Assembly: GCA_015063325.1 (NCBI GenBank)
Contig: SVUK01000006.1
Span: 1 to 64,000, forward strand
DNA from: Oscillospiraceae bacterium
GTDB lineage: Bacteria > Bacillota > Clostridia > Oscillospirales > CAG-272
Direction: 5' to 3'
Length of the DNA stretch: 64,000 nt
Shown: piece by piece, positions 16,869-26,237 of the stretch
Layout of the letters: every line of letters begins with the position of its first letter
How positions within the stretch are numbered: the first letter of the stretch is position 1
Notes under the pieces: generated by a model
Databases searched by the model: none
Seen by the model: the letters and a program-made list of their open reading frames with translations, nothing else
What the model was told of the DNA's origin: nothing
Translations under genes and position numbers: made by a program

Positions 16869-19130
16869 ATGTGCCGCTTGAATCTTTTTCAAAACCGACC
16901 GCTTGCGTTCGCCTCATTTTTGTCGGTTGCAATTGTTTTGGCGGCGTTTTATGCAAATCTTCCCCGGCGTTGGATATTTTCAGCAATTGCGCTTTTTTTC
17001 GCGTTGATTCTTCTTGTCGTTGCGCTCTTTCGCCGCAAATGCGGAAAACGGCAGAGTATTCTGATTCTTACCTGTCTGCTTGCCGCCGTTTTGCTGTTCT
17101 CATCCTGGAATTTTTTCAATCGTCAGGTCGATTATTGGAAGGAGCGAGCCGATGAAACGGTAACGGTGGAGGGCGTGGTGTCTGCGCGGATTAATTCCGG
17201 TGCAAGCCAAAGCTTTTTTACGTTACAACTGGATGAAATCGATGGTAACAGGATTCGGCAAACAATTTTGCTTCAATGCGAATATTCTTCGGCGCTTCGT
17301 GCAGGCGAGCGCGTTCGCTTAATGGGAAAGGTAGATGCTCTGCCGATGATTTCCGAGGATCCGGACATTGCGTTTTACATTGCCGATGGAATTTCCGGGA
17401 TTCTCGTTTGTTCTGATTTTGAAGATTGTACCGTCGTTTCGAGCGGAGAATTGTCAATTTGGATCAAGCTCGCCGAGTGGAACACTGCGCTTTCCGAAAA
17501 ACTGATCGAATGGTTGGGAAATCGCGAGGGCGGCTTGGCTGCGGCGTTGGTGTTGGGCAATCGTTCCTTTTTGAGCGCGATGGACAAATTGGCATTCCGG
17601 CGCGTTGGAATTTCCCATTTTCTTGCGCTGAGCGGATTGCATGTCGGAATTCTGATTCTTGCGGTGGAACGGTTTCTTTGCCTGCTTCGGATTCCGCGCA
17701 GAGGACGTATCATCATGGTGGTCATTTTGTCGATCGGTTATCTTGCCGTAACCGGAGCTTCTGTGTCAACCGTGCGCGCTGTTTGTATGGCGACAATTCT
17801 TTCGGTTGCCTTTTTCCTGCGCCGCAGGTACGATTCGCAAACGGCGATTTTTGCGGTGTTGTTCGGTATTCTTGCCATAGAGCCGTATGCGATTGCCGAT
17901 GTGGGATTATGGCTTTCTTTCCTGGCGGCAGGCGGTATTATTGTATTTGTTCCTGCAGTTCGGGAGGCGCTCGCTAATAAAAAGCTGCCCAAACGGGCGA
18001 TTCATCCGATCAAACGGATGGGAAAGGCACTTCTTTTGTCAATTTCGGTTGGGTTGTTTGCTTTCTCGGCAACGTTGCCTCTTTCCGCCCTTTTGTTCGG
18101 CGAAGTTTCTATTCTTTCCGTCCCGGCAACTTTGGTGCTATCCCCATTGCTTTCTGTTGTGCTGATCCTTTCGGCGCTCTGTCTTTTGGTGCCGGTTTCG
18201 CCGGTTTTCTTTCTGGCAGAGAAGAGTTTATGGTTTCTTTACCGAATTGTGTCCGCGGTTTCGGAATGGCGCGAAATTACGGTTCGGACGCAGGATCGTG
18301 TGACCTTGATTCTGATTGCCGTTTTGGCGGTTTTGTTATTTCTATGCGCCGTTCTCAAATTTCGCAAAAAGCTGTTCGCCGCCGTTCCGCTGGTGCTGAT
18401 CATACCGATTTTTCTGTCCGCCTATTCGGTTCATTGGTTCGCCTTAAAAGAAGTGCGAACTGAGTATTTCAGTCAAAAGAGTAACGAATATCTGCTGTTT
18501 TCGAGTGCTGGGAAAGCCGTTGCGGTAGACTGTTCGGGCGGAAACAAAAATTACGCGCAGGCTCTTGCGGAAGGAGTCCATTCGGCAGGGTGCACCGAAT
18601 TGGAAGAATTGATTTTAACACACTATCATTCGCCGGTAACCTATCTTTTGGGTCGCATTGCGGAGAAGATGAAAGTTCGAGTGCTTTTGCTTCCAACGCC
18701 CGAAAATGAGGAGGAAGCCGCTGTTGCCGAACGGATTGCCGAGGAAGCGGCGATTCTCGGTATTTCCTGCAAAATTGCCGATGAATCCTCTGCCGTTGCA
18801 GGCTTGACCGTTCGATGGATGCACGACGCCGGAATGGAAGATCCTGCGATTACTCTTGTTGCCGAAACCGAGAAAACTTCTTTGGTTTGGTGCAATTCGC
18901 AGTTTTCTTCGGCAAAACAATTCGTCTTTTTCAGAAAGTATGCGGCAAATGCCGATATCTTTTTGTTCGGTCAACATGGCAGCAATGCAGATGTGCGGCG
19001 CGAACTTCCCGAGCTCACCGCAAAGCAAATCTTCGTTGGCGAATGGAAGAGAGGCGCAACACCTTTTCTTCCGTCCGAAAACACGTTTTATACAACGGTG
19101 TCCGGTAAAATTGAATTTTCCCTTCCATAG
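16869..19130 (+). CDS. comEC: ComEC/Rec2-family DNA uptake channel protein
   Basis: 753 aa polytopic membrane protein. Two or three N-terminal membrane segments are followed by an OB-fold-like soluble region (about 85-200) and the Competence core with ALVLGNRSFLSAMDKLAFRRVG and HFLALSGLHVGILI, then many helices to about residue 545. The C-terminal metallo-beta-lactamase-like domain is degenerate: LILTHYHSPVTYL stands where an HxDxDH metal site is expected. The family forms the channel for single-stranded DNA during transformation. The ATG at 16869 sits against its AAAGGGG; a TTG at 16878 has better spacing. A perfect palindrome CTTGAAATTTTCAAG (16837-16851) lies upstream. No other com genes are near. 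Confidence 0.88.
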   Translation: MCRLNLFQNRPLAFASFLSVAIVLAAFYANLPRRWIFSAIALFFALILLVVALFRRKCGKRQSILILTCLLAAVLLFSSWNFFNRQVDYWKERADETVTVEGVVSARINSGASQSFFTLQLDEIDGNRIRQTILLQCEYSSALRAGERVRLMGKVDALPMISEDPDIAFYIADGISGILVCSDFEDCTVVSSGELSIWIKLAEWNTALSEKLIEWLGNREGGLAAALVLGNRSFLSAMDKLAFRRVGISHFLALSGLHVGILILAVERFLCLLRIPRRGRIIMVVILSIGYLAVTGASVSTVRAVCMATILSVAFFLRRRYDSQTAIFAVLFGILAIEPYAIADVGLWLSFLAAGGIIVFVPAVREALANKKLPKRAIHPIKRMGKALLLSISVGLFAFSATLPLSALLFGEVSILSVPATLVLSPLLSVVLILSALCLLVPVSPVFFLAEKSLWFLYRIVSAVSEWREITVRTQDRVTLILIAVLAVLLFLCAVLKFRKKLFAAVPLVLIIPIFLSAYSVHWFALKEVRTEYFSQKSNEYLLFSSAGKAVAVDCSGGNKNYAQALAEGVHSAGCTELEELILTHYHSPVTYLLGRIAEKMKVRVLLLPTPENEEEAAVAERIAEEAAILGISCKIADESSAVAGLTVRWMHDAGMEDPAITLVAETEKTSLVWCNSQFSSAKQFVFFRKYAANADIFLFGQHGSNADVRRELPELTAKQIFVGEWKRGATPFLPSENTFYTTVSGKIEFSLP

Positions 19131-19187
19131 CCCTCAGAGATTTGAACCAAACCGCCGATGAACGGTTGCGTTTGCGTTTTTGATTTT

Positions 19188-19224
19188 TAAGCCGTTCTTC
19201 GCGTGTCGAAAAACGGCTTATTTT
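19188..19224 (+). terminator. Terminator after comEC
   Basis: AAGCCGTT...TTCG pairs with CGAA...AACGGCTT (19188-19220), followed by TTTT. Confidence 0.75.
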
Positions 19225-19342
19225 CATATTCTGTAATGTTGGAGAACATGAAAGTGGGAAAAGGAAACACGCTTTCGCATTCCGCCAAAGGCGACCGCAG
19301 AAAAAAAGCAGGCGGTTCCAACGAATCGGGGGAGGGAAAAAG

Positions 19343-20197
19343 ATGGGAATAATCGCAATCTTAGGCGGCGACAGGCGTCAGGAGTTTCTTGCCCTTGAAC
19401 TGAAATTAAGCGGTTTTGAGATTCTCGGGTTTGGAAACGGGGTTCAACCGGCTTCGAAAAGTCTTGCGGAAGCGCTTCAGACTGCAAGAGTTGTTTTATT
19501 ACCGGTTCCTGCAACGAGAAACGGCATTTTTCTTTCGCAAAGCGGAGCAATTGATCCGCTTCCGTTTTCTGCGGTTTTGGAGCACTTGCGCCCCGGAACG
19601 ATTCTTTTGGGCGGACTTTTACCGCCGGAATGGATTTCGGAAGCCGAAAGGCGCGGCGCCGTTTGCGCAGATTATTATCTGGAAGAAACGGTACAACTCA
19701 AAAATGCGCTTCCGACGGCGGAGGGGGCTTTACGCCTTGCCATGCAGGAATTGCCGGTCACATTATTCGGCATTCGTGCGGCGGTTGTCGGTTATGGGCG
19801 AATCGGTTCTTTGCTTTGCGAGAAGTTGATTGCGTTGGGCGCAAAGGTCGGCATATTGGCGCGTTCTCCGGTTGCGCTTGCCGATGCCGAACTGCACGGT
19901 GCGCAGACCGGTTCGTTCGGCAACGGCATTCCGCCTTTCTTTTCTGATTGCCGCGTATTGTTCAACACCGTTCCCGAACGTGTTTTGGGACGATCGTTTC
20001 TATCCGCTCTCCCCCAAAACTGTATTTTGATTGAACTTGCCTCGGCGCCGGGCGGATTTGATCCCGAACTTGCGAAAGAAAAGGGGTTGCGCGTTCTTCC
20101 GGCGCAGGGGCTTCCCGGGCGTTTTTACCCGGAAACGGCAGGGGGAATCCTTGCCGACGCCGTTTGCAACATTCTATCGGCAAACGGGTTTTCATGA
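19343..20197 (+). CDS. dpaA: Dipicolinate synthase subunit A
   Basis: 284 aa Rossmann-fold protein (SpoVFA). The N-terminal segment is IIAILGGDRRQEFLALEL; a second nucleotide-binding segment, AAVVGYGRIGSLLCEKL, lies near residue 150. With DpaB it oxidises dihydrodipicolinate to dipicolinic acid in the mother cell; DPA is then loaded into the spore core. This is the clearest evidence that the organism sporulates. The start has GGGAGGG six bases upstream. A CATATTCT sequence at 19225-19232 is a weak candidate for a sigma-K -10 element. dpaB follows after 28 bp. Confidence 0.93.
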   Translation: MGIIAILGGDRRQEFLALELKLSGFEILGFGNGVQPASKSLAEALQTARVVLLPVPATRNGIFLSQSGAIDPLPFSAVLEHLRPGTILLGGLLPPEWISEAERRGAVCADYYLEETVQLKNALPTAEGALRLAMQELPVTLFGIRAAVVGYGRIGSLLCEKLIALGAKVGILARSPVALADAELHGAQTGSFGNGIPPFFSDCRVLFNTVPERVLGRSFLSALPQNCILIELASAPGGFDPELAKEKGLRVLPAQGLPGRFYPETAGGILADAVCNILSANGFS

Positions 20198-20225
20198 TTG
20201 ATTTTCGGAAAGGAACAAAGAATCA

Positions 20226-20786
20226 ATGCTGGGTTATGCTTTCTGCGGTTCCTTTTGCACGCATTCTCTTGCGCTGGCACAGTTGCGGAATCTGCGAGAG
20301 GCAAATTACGAGGTGCTTCCCATTATGAGCGAAACGGTCTGGACGACCGATACGCGTTTCGGAAAGGCGGCTGATTTGCGAGACGAAGTGGAGAAAATTT
20401 GCAATCGCCCCATCGTGCACACGATTGTGGATGCCGAGCCGTTGGGTCCCCGGTTTCCGCTGGACGCTCTAATCGTTGCCCCCTGTACGGGAAATACGCT
20501 TGCCAAAATTGCAAACGGAATCACCGATACGGCGGTCTGTATGGCAGTCAAAGCGCATCTGCGGAGCGACAAACCGTTGGTGCTTTCGCTGGCGTCCAAT
20601 GACGCGCTTTCCGCCAACCTGAAAAATATTGCAACCCTGCTTTCTCGCAAGCAGGTTTATTTCGTTCCCATGCGGCAAGACGATCCGATTTCCAAACCGC
20701 ATTCTTTGGTGGCGGATTTCAGCCTGCTCTCGAAGACGCTGCAGGCGGCGCTTGAGGGATGGCAGTACCGTCGGTTGTTTCTCTGA
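20226..20786 (+). CDS. dpaB: Dipicolinate synthase subunit B
   Basis: 186 aa flavoprotein-like subunit (SpoVFB). Recognisable segments are YAFCGSFCTHSLALAQLRNL, LIVAPCTGNTLAKIANGITD, ALSANLKNIATLLSRKQVYF and PMRQDDPISKPHSLVADF, close to the family throughout. It pairs with DpaA and lies in the same transcription unit. Its 3' end overlaps the 3' end of the convergent spoVB-like gene by 68 bp. Confidence 0.93.
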   Translation: MLGYAFCGSFCTHSLALAQLRNLREANYEVLPIMSETVWTTDTRFGKAADLRDEVEKICNRPIVHTIVDAEPLGPRFPLDALIVAPCTGNTLAKIANGITDTAVCMAVKAHLRSDKPLVLSLASNDALSANLKNIATLLSRKQVYFVPMRQDDPISKPHSLVADFSLLSKTLQAALEGWQYRRLFL

Positions 20787-22344
20787 CGATTTCTTGATCG
20801 GAGTCTTTTTTTCGGAAGAGCGTGCGGATCCAGGCACGCTCTTCTTTTCCAACGCTTCCCGAAAGTGTGACGAAAAGCAAATAGAATCCGGCGGCAAGCA
20901 GAATATGCAGACAAACGGCAAGTTTTCCGTTTCCGGGATTGGGCAAAAGGGAGAGCAGTCCCTTTGCGGCAAAAGAGGCGCCGATGACCGAAAGGAGCGG
21001 TAGATAGACCCACTTAAAAATTTTCGGCGTCGTTTTGCTGACGACAAGCAGTCTGTGAATACTCAATACGGTATTAAACAGTTCCGAAATATAGATGGTG
21101 ACGAGGTATCCGGTAATGCCGAATTTCGGCACGAGAATCCAAACCAAAACAACCGAGAGCGCGGCGTCGGCAATGTTGATAATCATCGAACGAAACTGTT
21201 CTCCAAGCCCTTTGAGCATGGCGTCTGTCGCGGTATCAACGTACATAATGGGAATCAACGGGGCGAGAAGCCGCAAATAGCGCGCCGTATCAGTTCCGGG
21301 ATAAAGGACCTCCCCAAGCTCAGTTGAAAAACAGATTAAAATTCCGGCAACGCCGATAGAAAACAGCAGCGAAAAATGCCAAACGCGCGAGATCATATAC
21401 CGAATGCGGACGTGACTTTTCAAAACCCGGCATTCGGCAAGCGCCGGAATCAAAAGTCCAGAAAAGGAAGCAATGAGTGCCGCCGGATACAGAATGATGG
21501 GAAGCGCCATACTCTGAATGCTTCCGTAGGCGGCAAGCGCCGCCGCATGCGTGGCGCCGCTGTTGCGCAGTCCCTCTGGGATCAAAACATGCTCCAATGT
21601 AATCAAACCTGAGCGTGCGTATGTCGTCAGCGCAACCGGCAGGGTGATGCGAACAAGCTCTCGCCCCTCTGCCGCGGCGGAGATTCCTTTCTTTGTGGGA
21701 AAGTTTTTGCGGCGGTCGATCAGATACAGAATCAGCTCCAAAAGGAAGGAGAGCGTTTCCGCAAGCGCACCGCCCAAAACCAGAGCAACGAGAATTCGCT
21801 CGGTCTTGTTTCCTGCAAAAAAAGCGAGCAGATACATACAAAAACCAATGCGCAAAGCCTGTTCGCAAACCTGCCCGACAGCGCTTTTTGAAGAACGACG
21901 TACGGCGGTAAAATAACCGCCGAACACCGAAGAAAGCGAAAGGAGAGGCAATGTGATTGCAAAAAGGCGCAGCGAAAGAAGAACGCGATCGTCTTTGATC
22001 CAGTATCGGCTGATGATTCCTGCCGAAGAAGCAAGCAGAATTGCCGCGAGGCAGCCGAAAAAGAGCGAAAAAAGGACGGCGCGCCGCAACAGTCCCGGTA
22101 CACGCTCTTCTCTCCCTCGGCTTACCGTTTCGGTTACCATACGAGTTACACCCAAATGAATTCCCGAAGTGGCAAGCGTCAGAGCAAAGCCGTAAACGCC
22201 GGACATCAGCGAGAATAACCCCATTGCTTCGGCTCCGGCACGATTGGAAATGGCGATTTGGAACCAAACGCCGACCGTTCGCATCAAAAGCGCCGCGCCC
22301 GTTAAAAGCAATGCGTCGCGAAAGATTTGTTTTGCCTGTTTCAT
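20719..22344 (-). CDS. spoVB: SpoVB/MurJ-type polysaccharide flippase
   Basis: 541 aa with about 14 hydrophobic segments, of the MOP/MVF superfamily. The N-terminus LLTGAALLMRTVGVWFQIAI and MGLFSLMSGVYGFALTLATS match SpoVB and related lipid-linked precursor flippases. In sporulating bacteria SpoVB is needed for spore cortex synthesis, and the adjacent dpaAB supports that assignment. The hydrophilic C-terminal tail (from about 505) is the part overlapped by dpaB on the other strand. An uncharacterised exopolysaccharide flippase cannot be ruled out. Confidence 0.82.
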   Translation of the reverse strand: MKQAKQIFRDALLLTGAALLMRTVGVWFQIAISNRAGAEAMGLFSLMSGVYGFALTLATSGIHLGVTRMVTETVSRGREERVPGLLRRAVLFSLFFGCLAAILLASSAGIISRYWIKDDRVLLSLRLFAITLPLLSLSSVFGGYFTAVRRSSKSAVGQVCEQALRIGFCMYLLAFFAGNKTERILVALVLGGALAETLSFLLELILYLIDRRKNFPTKKGISAAAEGRELVRITLPVALTTYARSGLITLEHVLIPEGLRNSGATHAAALAAYGSIQSMALPIILYPAALIASFSGLLIPALAECRVLKSHVRIRYMISRVWHFSLLFSIGVAGILICFSTELGEVLYPGTDTARYLRLLAPLIPIMYVDTATDAMLKGLGEQFRSMIINIADAALSVVLVWILVPKFGITGYLVTIYISELFNTVLSIHRLLVVSKTTPKIFKWVYLPLLSVIGASFAAKGLLSLLPNPGNGKLAVCLHILLAAGFYLLFVTLSGSVGKEERAWIRTLFRKKDSDQEIVRETTDGTAIPQAPPAASSRAG

Positions 22345-22499
22345 TAAATTCCCCGTTTCTGTTTTTTCTTTTGCTCTATCCTATGCGAAAATTTCGGAAA
22401 ATATGGTGACGCCTTTTTGCAAAAGATATAAAACAATCTTTTCTTTTTTGTTCAAAATGCGGAAAAACAAAAAAAGGGATATATTTTGTAAAAAGAGTC
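22345..22499. other. Intergenic region, nothing recognised
   Basis: AT-rich divergent gap between spoVB and the rubredoxin promoter. No ORF, repeat or stable hairpin was seen. Confidence 0.5.
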
Positions 22500-22528
22500 T
22501 TGACAAATGCAAAGGATTGTTTTATCAT
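22500..22528 (+). promoter_or_regulatory. Promoter of the rubredoxin gene
   Basis: TTGACA (22500-22505), a 17-bp spacer and TATCAT (22523-22528). Confidence 0.8.
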
Positions 22529-22586
22529 AATACACGCACACCGGCAAAAAACGGTCAACAATGCAAAAAGGAGATAGTGATTATCC

Positions 22587-22766
22587 ATGAAAAAGCGCTA
22601 TATTTGTGAGCTTTGCGGCTACGAGTACATTCCGGCGGACGGCGATCCCGATAGCGGAATCGAACCCGGAACCGAATTTGAAGATCTGCCCGAGGATTGG
22701 GTTTGCCCGCTTTGCGGCGCCACCAAAGAGGACTTCACCATTGAGGAAGTTGAAGACGACGAATAA
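22587..22766 (+). CDS. Rubredoxin
   Basis: 59 aa. It has the two Cys pairs of the Fe(SCys)4 centre: [12 protein letters not shown] near the start and [13 protein letters not shown] near the end, with the conserved [15 protein letters not shown] between. It is a small electron carrier, usually serving oxygen or peroxide detoxification in anaerobes. AAAGGAG lies upstream of the ATG. It has its own promoter and terminator, so it is monocistronic. Confidence 0.97.
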   Translation: MKKRYICELCGYEYIPADGDPDSGIEPGTEFEDLPEDWVCPLCGATKEDFTIEEVEDDE

Positions 22767-22780
22767 TAGCACGTCATAAA

Positions 22781-22812
22781 AAAACGACCGGTCAGCTGAC
22801 CGGTCGTTTTTT
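22781..22812. terminator. Bidirectional terminator after rubredoxin
   Basis: A perfect palindrome at 22781-22810 (AAAACGACCGGTCAG and its complement), flanked by A and T tracts. It serves the convergent DUF4037 gene too. Confidence 0.9.
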
Positions 22813-22846
22813 ATATTTGTGTTATGGGTTCGTTTTTTATAGGTTC

Positions 22847-23788
22847 TTATACCGCCGCAAAAATACTGAGGTTGCGCAGGTCGGCGTCGGCAATTGAATC
22901 GTTCACCGAATAGGCGTGCTTTTCCAGGTCGCCGCAAATCGCTTTCGTCATTTCCTGTTCCTGCAGTTCGGAAATGATCATGGAGGCGACATCCTCGATC
23001 ACCAAATACTTTGTCTCTTGCAATTCCCCAGTGTTTTCGGTGGTTAAAAGAAATTCCAGTGTGTCGGCAAGTTCGGAAAACTTTGGAAGCGCACGCAGGG
23101 CGCGAAAGCTCCATTTGTAGTAGGGCATATAGGAGCGGTTGAGCAGGAAAACGACCTGCATGGCCGATTTTACAAATTCGATGGCGGCAAGTTGCGCCGC
23201 GCCGGTCTCGCCATGGGAAAGACAGCGGTTGTAATTGTATTGTCCGGATTGCGCCATTAAAAGCAGGTTCCCGGCAATGCGTTTGCGGCGGATCTCCTCC
23301 GGCATTTCAAGAAGCGATTTGCGGATTGCTGAAAATTCGCCCGAATCATCGCGAAAGATTTCTCCGTTCGTCGCCTCGGCAAGCGCATAAGAGGGAAGAG
23401 AAAGCCATTGCCCGGTTGTCAAATTTCCATCCGGCGAGCCGACTTTTTCTAAATAGAAATCCGAAAAGCGGATCACCCCATGACGGTTGCCGCCCACGGG
23501 ACCTAATGACTGACGCGCAAATCCCGAAAACGTTTTTGGCAGTTTGGCGTAGGCGCGTTCCAGCTGAAAAGCAACCCGACGGTCGATTACCGATTCATCC
23601 GGCAGAAAAAGGCAAAAACCGGGTTCAAAATCGTGATCTTGTGAAATCACGTCGTCAAATCCAAAACATTCGGAACCGCTGCCGACCAAGCCCACGGCAA
23701 TTTTGTCCTGCCATTCGGGAAACTGTTCGCGCAGCATCGTCTCCCCATAGGTTTGATAGAATTCTTTTGCCAGTTCAAGCCCTTTCAT
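22847..23788 (-). CDS. DUF4037 protein, nucleotidyltransferase-like
   Basis: 313 aa. The N-terminal LVGSGSECFGFDDVISQDHDFEP resembles the GS...DxD active site of polymerase-beta-type nucleotidyltransferases; the rest matches DUF4037 (Pfam) by eye (RVAFQLERAYAKLP, WLSLPSYALAEATNGEIF, NYNRCLSHGETGAAQLA, LNRSYMPYYKW). No substrate is known to me. It overlaps the upstream TPR gene by 14 bp, a pairing that suggests the two products act together. Confidence 0.8.
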   Translation of the reverse strand: MKGLELAKEFYQTYGETMLREQFPEWQDKIAVGLVGSGSECFGFDDVISQDHDFEPGFCLFLPDESVIDRRVAFQLERAYAKLPKTFSGFARQSLGPVGGNRHGVIRFSDFYLEKVGSPDGNLTTGQWLSLPSYALAEATNGEIFRDDSGEFSAIRKSLLEMPEEIRRKRIAGNLLLMAQSGQYNYNRCLSHGETGAAQLAAIEFVKSAMQVVFLLNRSYMPYYKWSFRALRALPKFSELADTLEFLLTTENTGELQETKYLVIEDVASMIISELQEQEMTKAICGDLEKHAYSVNDSIADADLRNLSIFAAV

Positions 23789-24614
23789 AGATCCGTGTTG
23801 CCCTTTCCGTCAATTCCGCCGCAAAGGCAAAATGACCGTAATAATCAAAGGTTGGCGCACATTTTTCGCAAACGAAGGCGTAGTTGCCGTTTTGCGGCTG
23901 CGGAGCGTTCAGGTATCGTTCAGCGGTTTCGAGATTGGTTTCAATCGCTTCCGCTCCGGCTTCCAATCCTTTTTCGGCTTCTTCCAAATTGGCAAGATTC
24001 AAATAGGTAACGGCGAGCTCCGGCTCGTTTCCGTCGGTTGCCGAAAGAACCAAAATCGCTTTTTGATATAGCGTGCGTGCTTCCGCAAAACGACAGAGGT
24101 CGACCAGCGCAAGACTGGTATTATTGTAAAGACCGGCAAGACGCGGATCATTCGGCTTCAGTTCCGTTTCATAAATGGCGCGCGCACGTTCAAAAAACGG
24201 GATTGCTTCATCGGATTTTCCAAAAGCTTTGCGAACGGTTGCCGCATTGAGAAGGGCGGTCGCACCGGCGGTGCTTTGCAAAATTCCGAGTTCTGCGGCG
24301 AGATTCAGCGCGCGGTCGGCGTTTTCAAATGCTTCGTCCTTTTTGCCTTGCTTGCGGTAAAATCCCATCAGCTCGTTTCGCAGTTGGAATTCTCCGCGTG
24401 CGTCCTGTCCGAGCTGCGCTTCGCTCAACCAGTAAAGTAGGAGTCGCTCGGCACCATTGTAATCGTTTTTTGAAAAGAACTCGTCTAATTTATCCAAAAC
24501 GCGTGCTGTAGGAATCGGACGGACGGGCGGTTTCTTTTCATATTGATCTGTGCAAAACGGGCATTGCGGATCGGTATAATCCTCGCGTTCCATTTTCGAA
24601 AACTCGTTTTTCAT
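23775..24614 (-). CDS. Tetratricopeptide repeat protein
   Basis: 279 aa. An N-terminal Cys-containing stretch (DPQCPFCTDQYEKKP) is followed by at least five TPR-like helix pairs from about residue 55 (YNGAERLLLYWLSEAQLGQ, AFENADRALNLAAELG, AIPFFERARAIYETEL, ARTLYQKAILVLSAT, LTERATRIYERA). It probably scaffolds the DUF4037 partner. The ATG at 24614 has GAGGAG eight bases before it and is preferred over a TTG at 24635. Confidence 0.8.
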   Translation of the reverse strand: MKNEFSKMEREDYTDPQCPFCTDQYEKKPPVRPIPTARVLDKLDEFFSKNDYNGAERLLLYWLSEAQLGQDARGEFQLRNELMGFYRKQGKKDEAFENADRALNLAAELGILQSTAGATALLNAATVRKAFGKSDEAIPFFERARAIYETELKPNDPRLAGLYNNTSLALVDLCRFAEARTLYQKAILVLSATDGNEPELAVTYLNLANLEEAEKGLEAGAEAIETNLETAERYLNAPQPQNGNYAFVCEKCAPTFDYYGHFAFAAELTERATRIYERA

Positions 24615-24624
24615 ACGCTTCTCC

Positions 24625-25548
24625 TCATAAAACAAAGGTTTTTACGGCTTTTACGGCAGGGACAGAATCTTCTTCACTTTCAATTGCTTCGCCCAAAGCG
24701 AAAAAACTACCCGTTTCGGTCAGCAGTTGAATGCGTGTGCCGACCGGAAAATGACAGCCGAGTTTTTTTTGCAATACGGCGCAGCCGCCGCGAATCAGTT
24801 TTTCATAAAACGGGGAAAGGTGGAGCGCCGGAAGATCGGCAAACAACGATTCGACCGGGAGAAGCTGTGCAAGGCGTTCTTCTGCCGTCATCAGTTCCAG
24901 TTGGTCGATTGTATGTGCCCGATTCAAGCCGTAACTCCCTGTTGCGGTACGGCAAAGCGAAGCCATTGTGCCGCCGCATCCCAATGCCGCGCCGATATCC
25001 TCGCAAAGTGTGCGGATATAGGTACCGCCGGAACAATCAACCTCCAAGCGGTAGTCTCTTTTTTCATCGGTTGGAAAAGCTTTTAAGCTGTAAATCGTAA
25101 TTTTTCTCGGCTCGCGCTCAATCGTTATTCCGCGACGCGCAAGGTTGACCAGTTTTTGACCGCCGACTTTGAGGGCGGAATACATCGGCGGAATTTGTTC
25201 AATCTCTCCGCGAAAACTTTCGAGAACCGCCTGTACCATACTTTCTTCGGGCAGAAAATCGGTTTGGGAGAGAATTTTTCCGGTTATATCGCCCGAATCG
25301 GTCACAAGTCCGAGCCGCAGAGTGGCGGTATAGGCTTTCCGGTCGCACATCAGGTATTCGGCGGCTTTTGCCGCGCGCCCGATGAGAAGCACCAACACGC
25401 CGGTTGCCATTGGGTCCAGTGTTCCCGTGTGTCCAACCCGACGCAACCCGTAAAGACGGCGGATTCTACCGACGACATCGTGCGAGGTCATCCCCGACGG
25501 TTTATTGATAATCAGAACGCCGGAGGGTTCCATTGTTTCATCTTTCAT
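24625..25548 (-). CDS. truB: tRNA pseudouridine-55 synthase
   Basis: 307 aa. It makes Psi55 in the T-loop of tRNAs. The catalytic region is GHTGTLDPMATGVL (about 39-52) with the nucleophile Asp; LIINKPSGMTSHDVV is the N-terminal family signature. LEVDCSGGTYIRTLCEDIG and a PUA-like C-terminus follow. Part of a trmB-truB-TPR-DUF4037 unit with short overlaps. Confidence 0.95.
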   Translation of the reverse strand: MKDETMEPSGVLIINKPSGMTSHDVVGRIRRLYGLRRVGHTGTLDPMATGVLVLLIGRAAKAAEYLMCDRKAYTATLRLGLVTDSGDITGKILSQTDFLPEESMVQAVLESFRGEIEQIPPMYSALKVGGQKLVNLARRGITIEREPRKITIYSLKAFPTDEKRDYRLEVDCSGGTYIRTLCEDIGAALGCGGTMASLCRTATGSYGLNRAHTIDQLELMTAEERLAQLLPVESLFADLPALHLSPFYEKLIRGGCAVLQKKLGCHFPVGTRIQLLTETGSFFALGEAIESEEDSVPAVKAVKTFVL

Positions 25549-26237
25549 ATTTGTTTTCCGCTTTCATGTTTTTCATCTGCCGGTTCGACGGGAAAGCGTA
25601 CCCATGCCGAATGAATGGGTTGTCCCAGTTCCGAAAAGCGCTGTTCGTATTCGGTCATCACGTTGTCTTGCGCCCAGTCTTCAGCGTGCAAATTTCTTGT
25701 AACACGCAAAAGCTCCAAATTGTTCTTTTCAAATTCTTCCAAACTGAAATCAAAAAGATCGACATTGTCGGTTTTCAGTTTTAAAATGCCGCCGGGGATC
25801 AGCAACGCACGGTAAAGAGCAAGAAAATTCGAGTGCGTCAAACGGCGTTTTGCATATCCTTTTTTCGGCCATGGGTCGCTGAAATTCAAATAGATTTCGC
25901 TAAACGAATGGGGAGTGAAGAAAAGGGGAAGGTTTTGCGCGTTTCCGATCAAAAAGCGTAAATTATCAGTTTGCTCGTCCTTTGCCGCCATCGCTTTTTC
26001 CAAAGCAAGGCAGGCAACGTCCGGAACGCGCTCCATGGCGATCCAGTTTTCTTCCGGGTGTTTTTTTGCCATTCCGATCGCAAAATCGCCCTTTCCGCAA
26101 CCGATCTCCAACGCAACGGGATTTTCGGTTTGGAAAAGGGAACCGGGGGCAACCGGTTGTCCTTCGGTCGGGGTGAATAAAAGTTCGGCGCAGGCGGCAA
26201 TCCGCTCGGTACCGTGCTTTTTGTGTCTCATTCTCAT
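25545..26237 (-). CDS. trmB: tRNA (guanine-N7)-methyltransferase
   Basis: 230 aa SAM-dependent enzyme methylating G46 in the variable loop of tRNAs. The SAM-binding motif is LEIGCGKGDFAIGMA, and LNFSDPWPKKGYAKRRLTH contains the family signature DPWPKKRH-like segment. The start ATG at 26237 has AGGAG eleven bases before it. Its stop overlaps the truB start by 4 bp. Confidence 0.96.
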   Translation of the reverse strand: MRMRHKKHGTERIAACAELLFTPTEGQPVAPGSLFQTENPVALEIGCGKGDFAIGMAKKHPEENWIAMERVPDVACLALEKAMAAKDEQTDNLRFLIGNAQNLPLFFTPHSFSEIYLNFSDPWPKKGYAKRRLTHSNFLALYRALLIPGGILKLKTDNVDLFDFSLEEFEKNNLELLRVTRNLHAEDWAQDNVMTEYEQRFSELGQPIHSAWVRFPVEPADEKHESGKQI

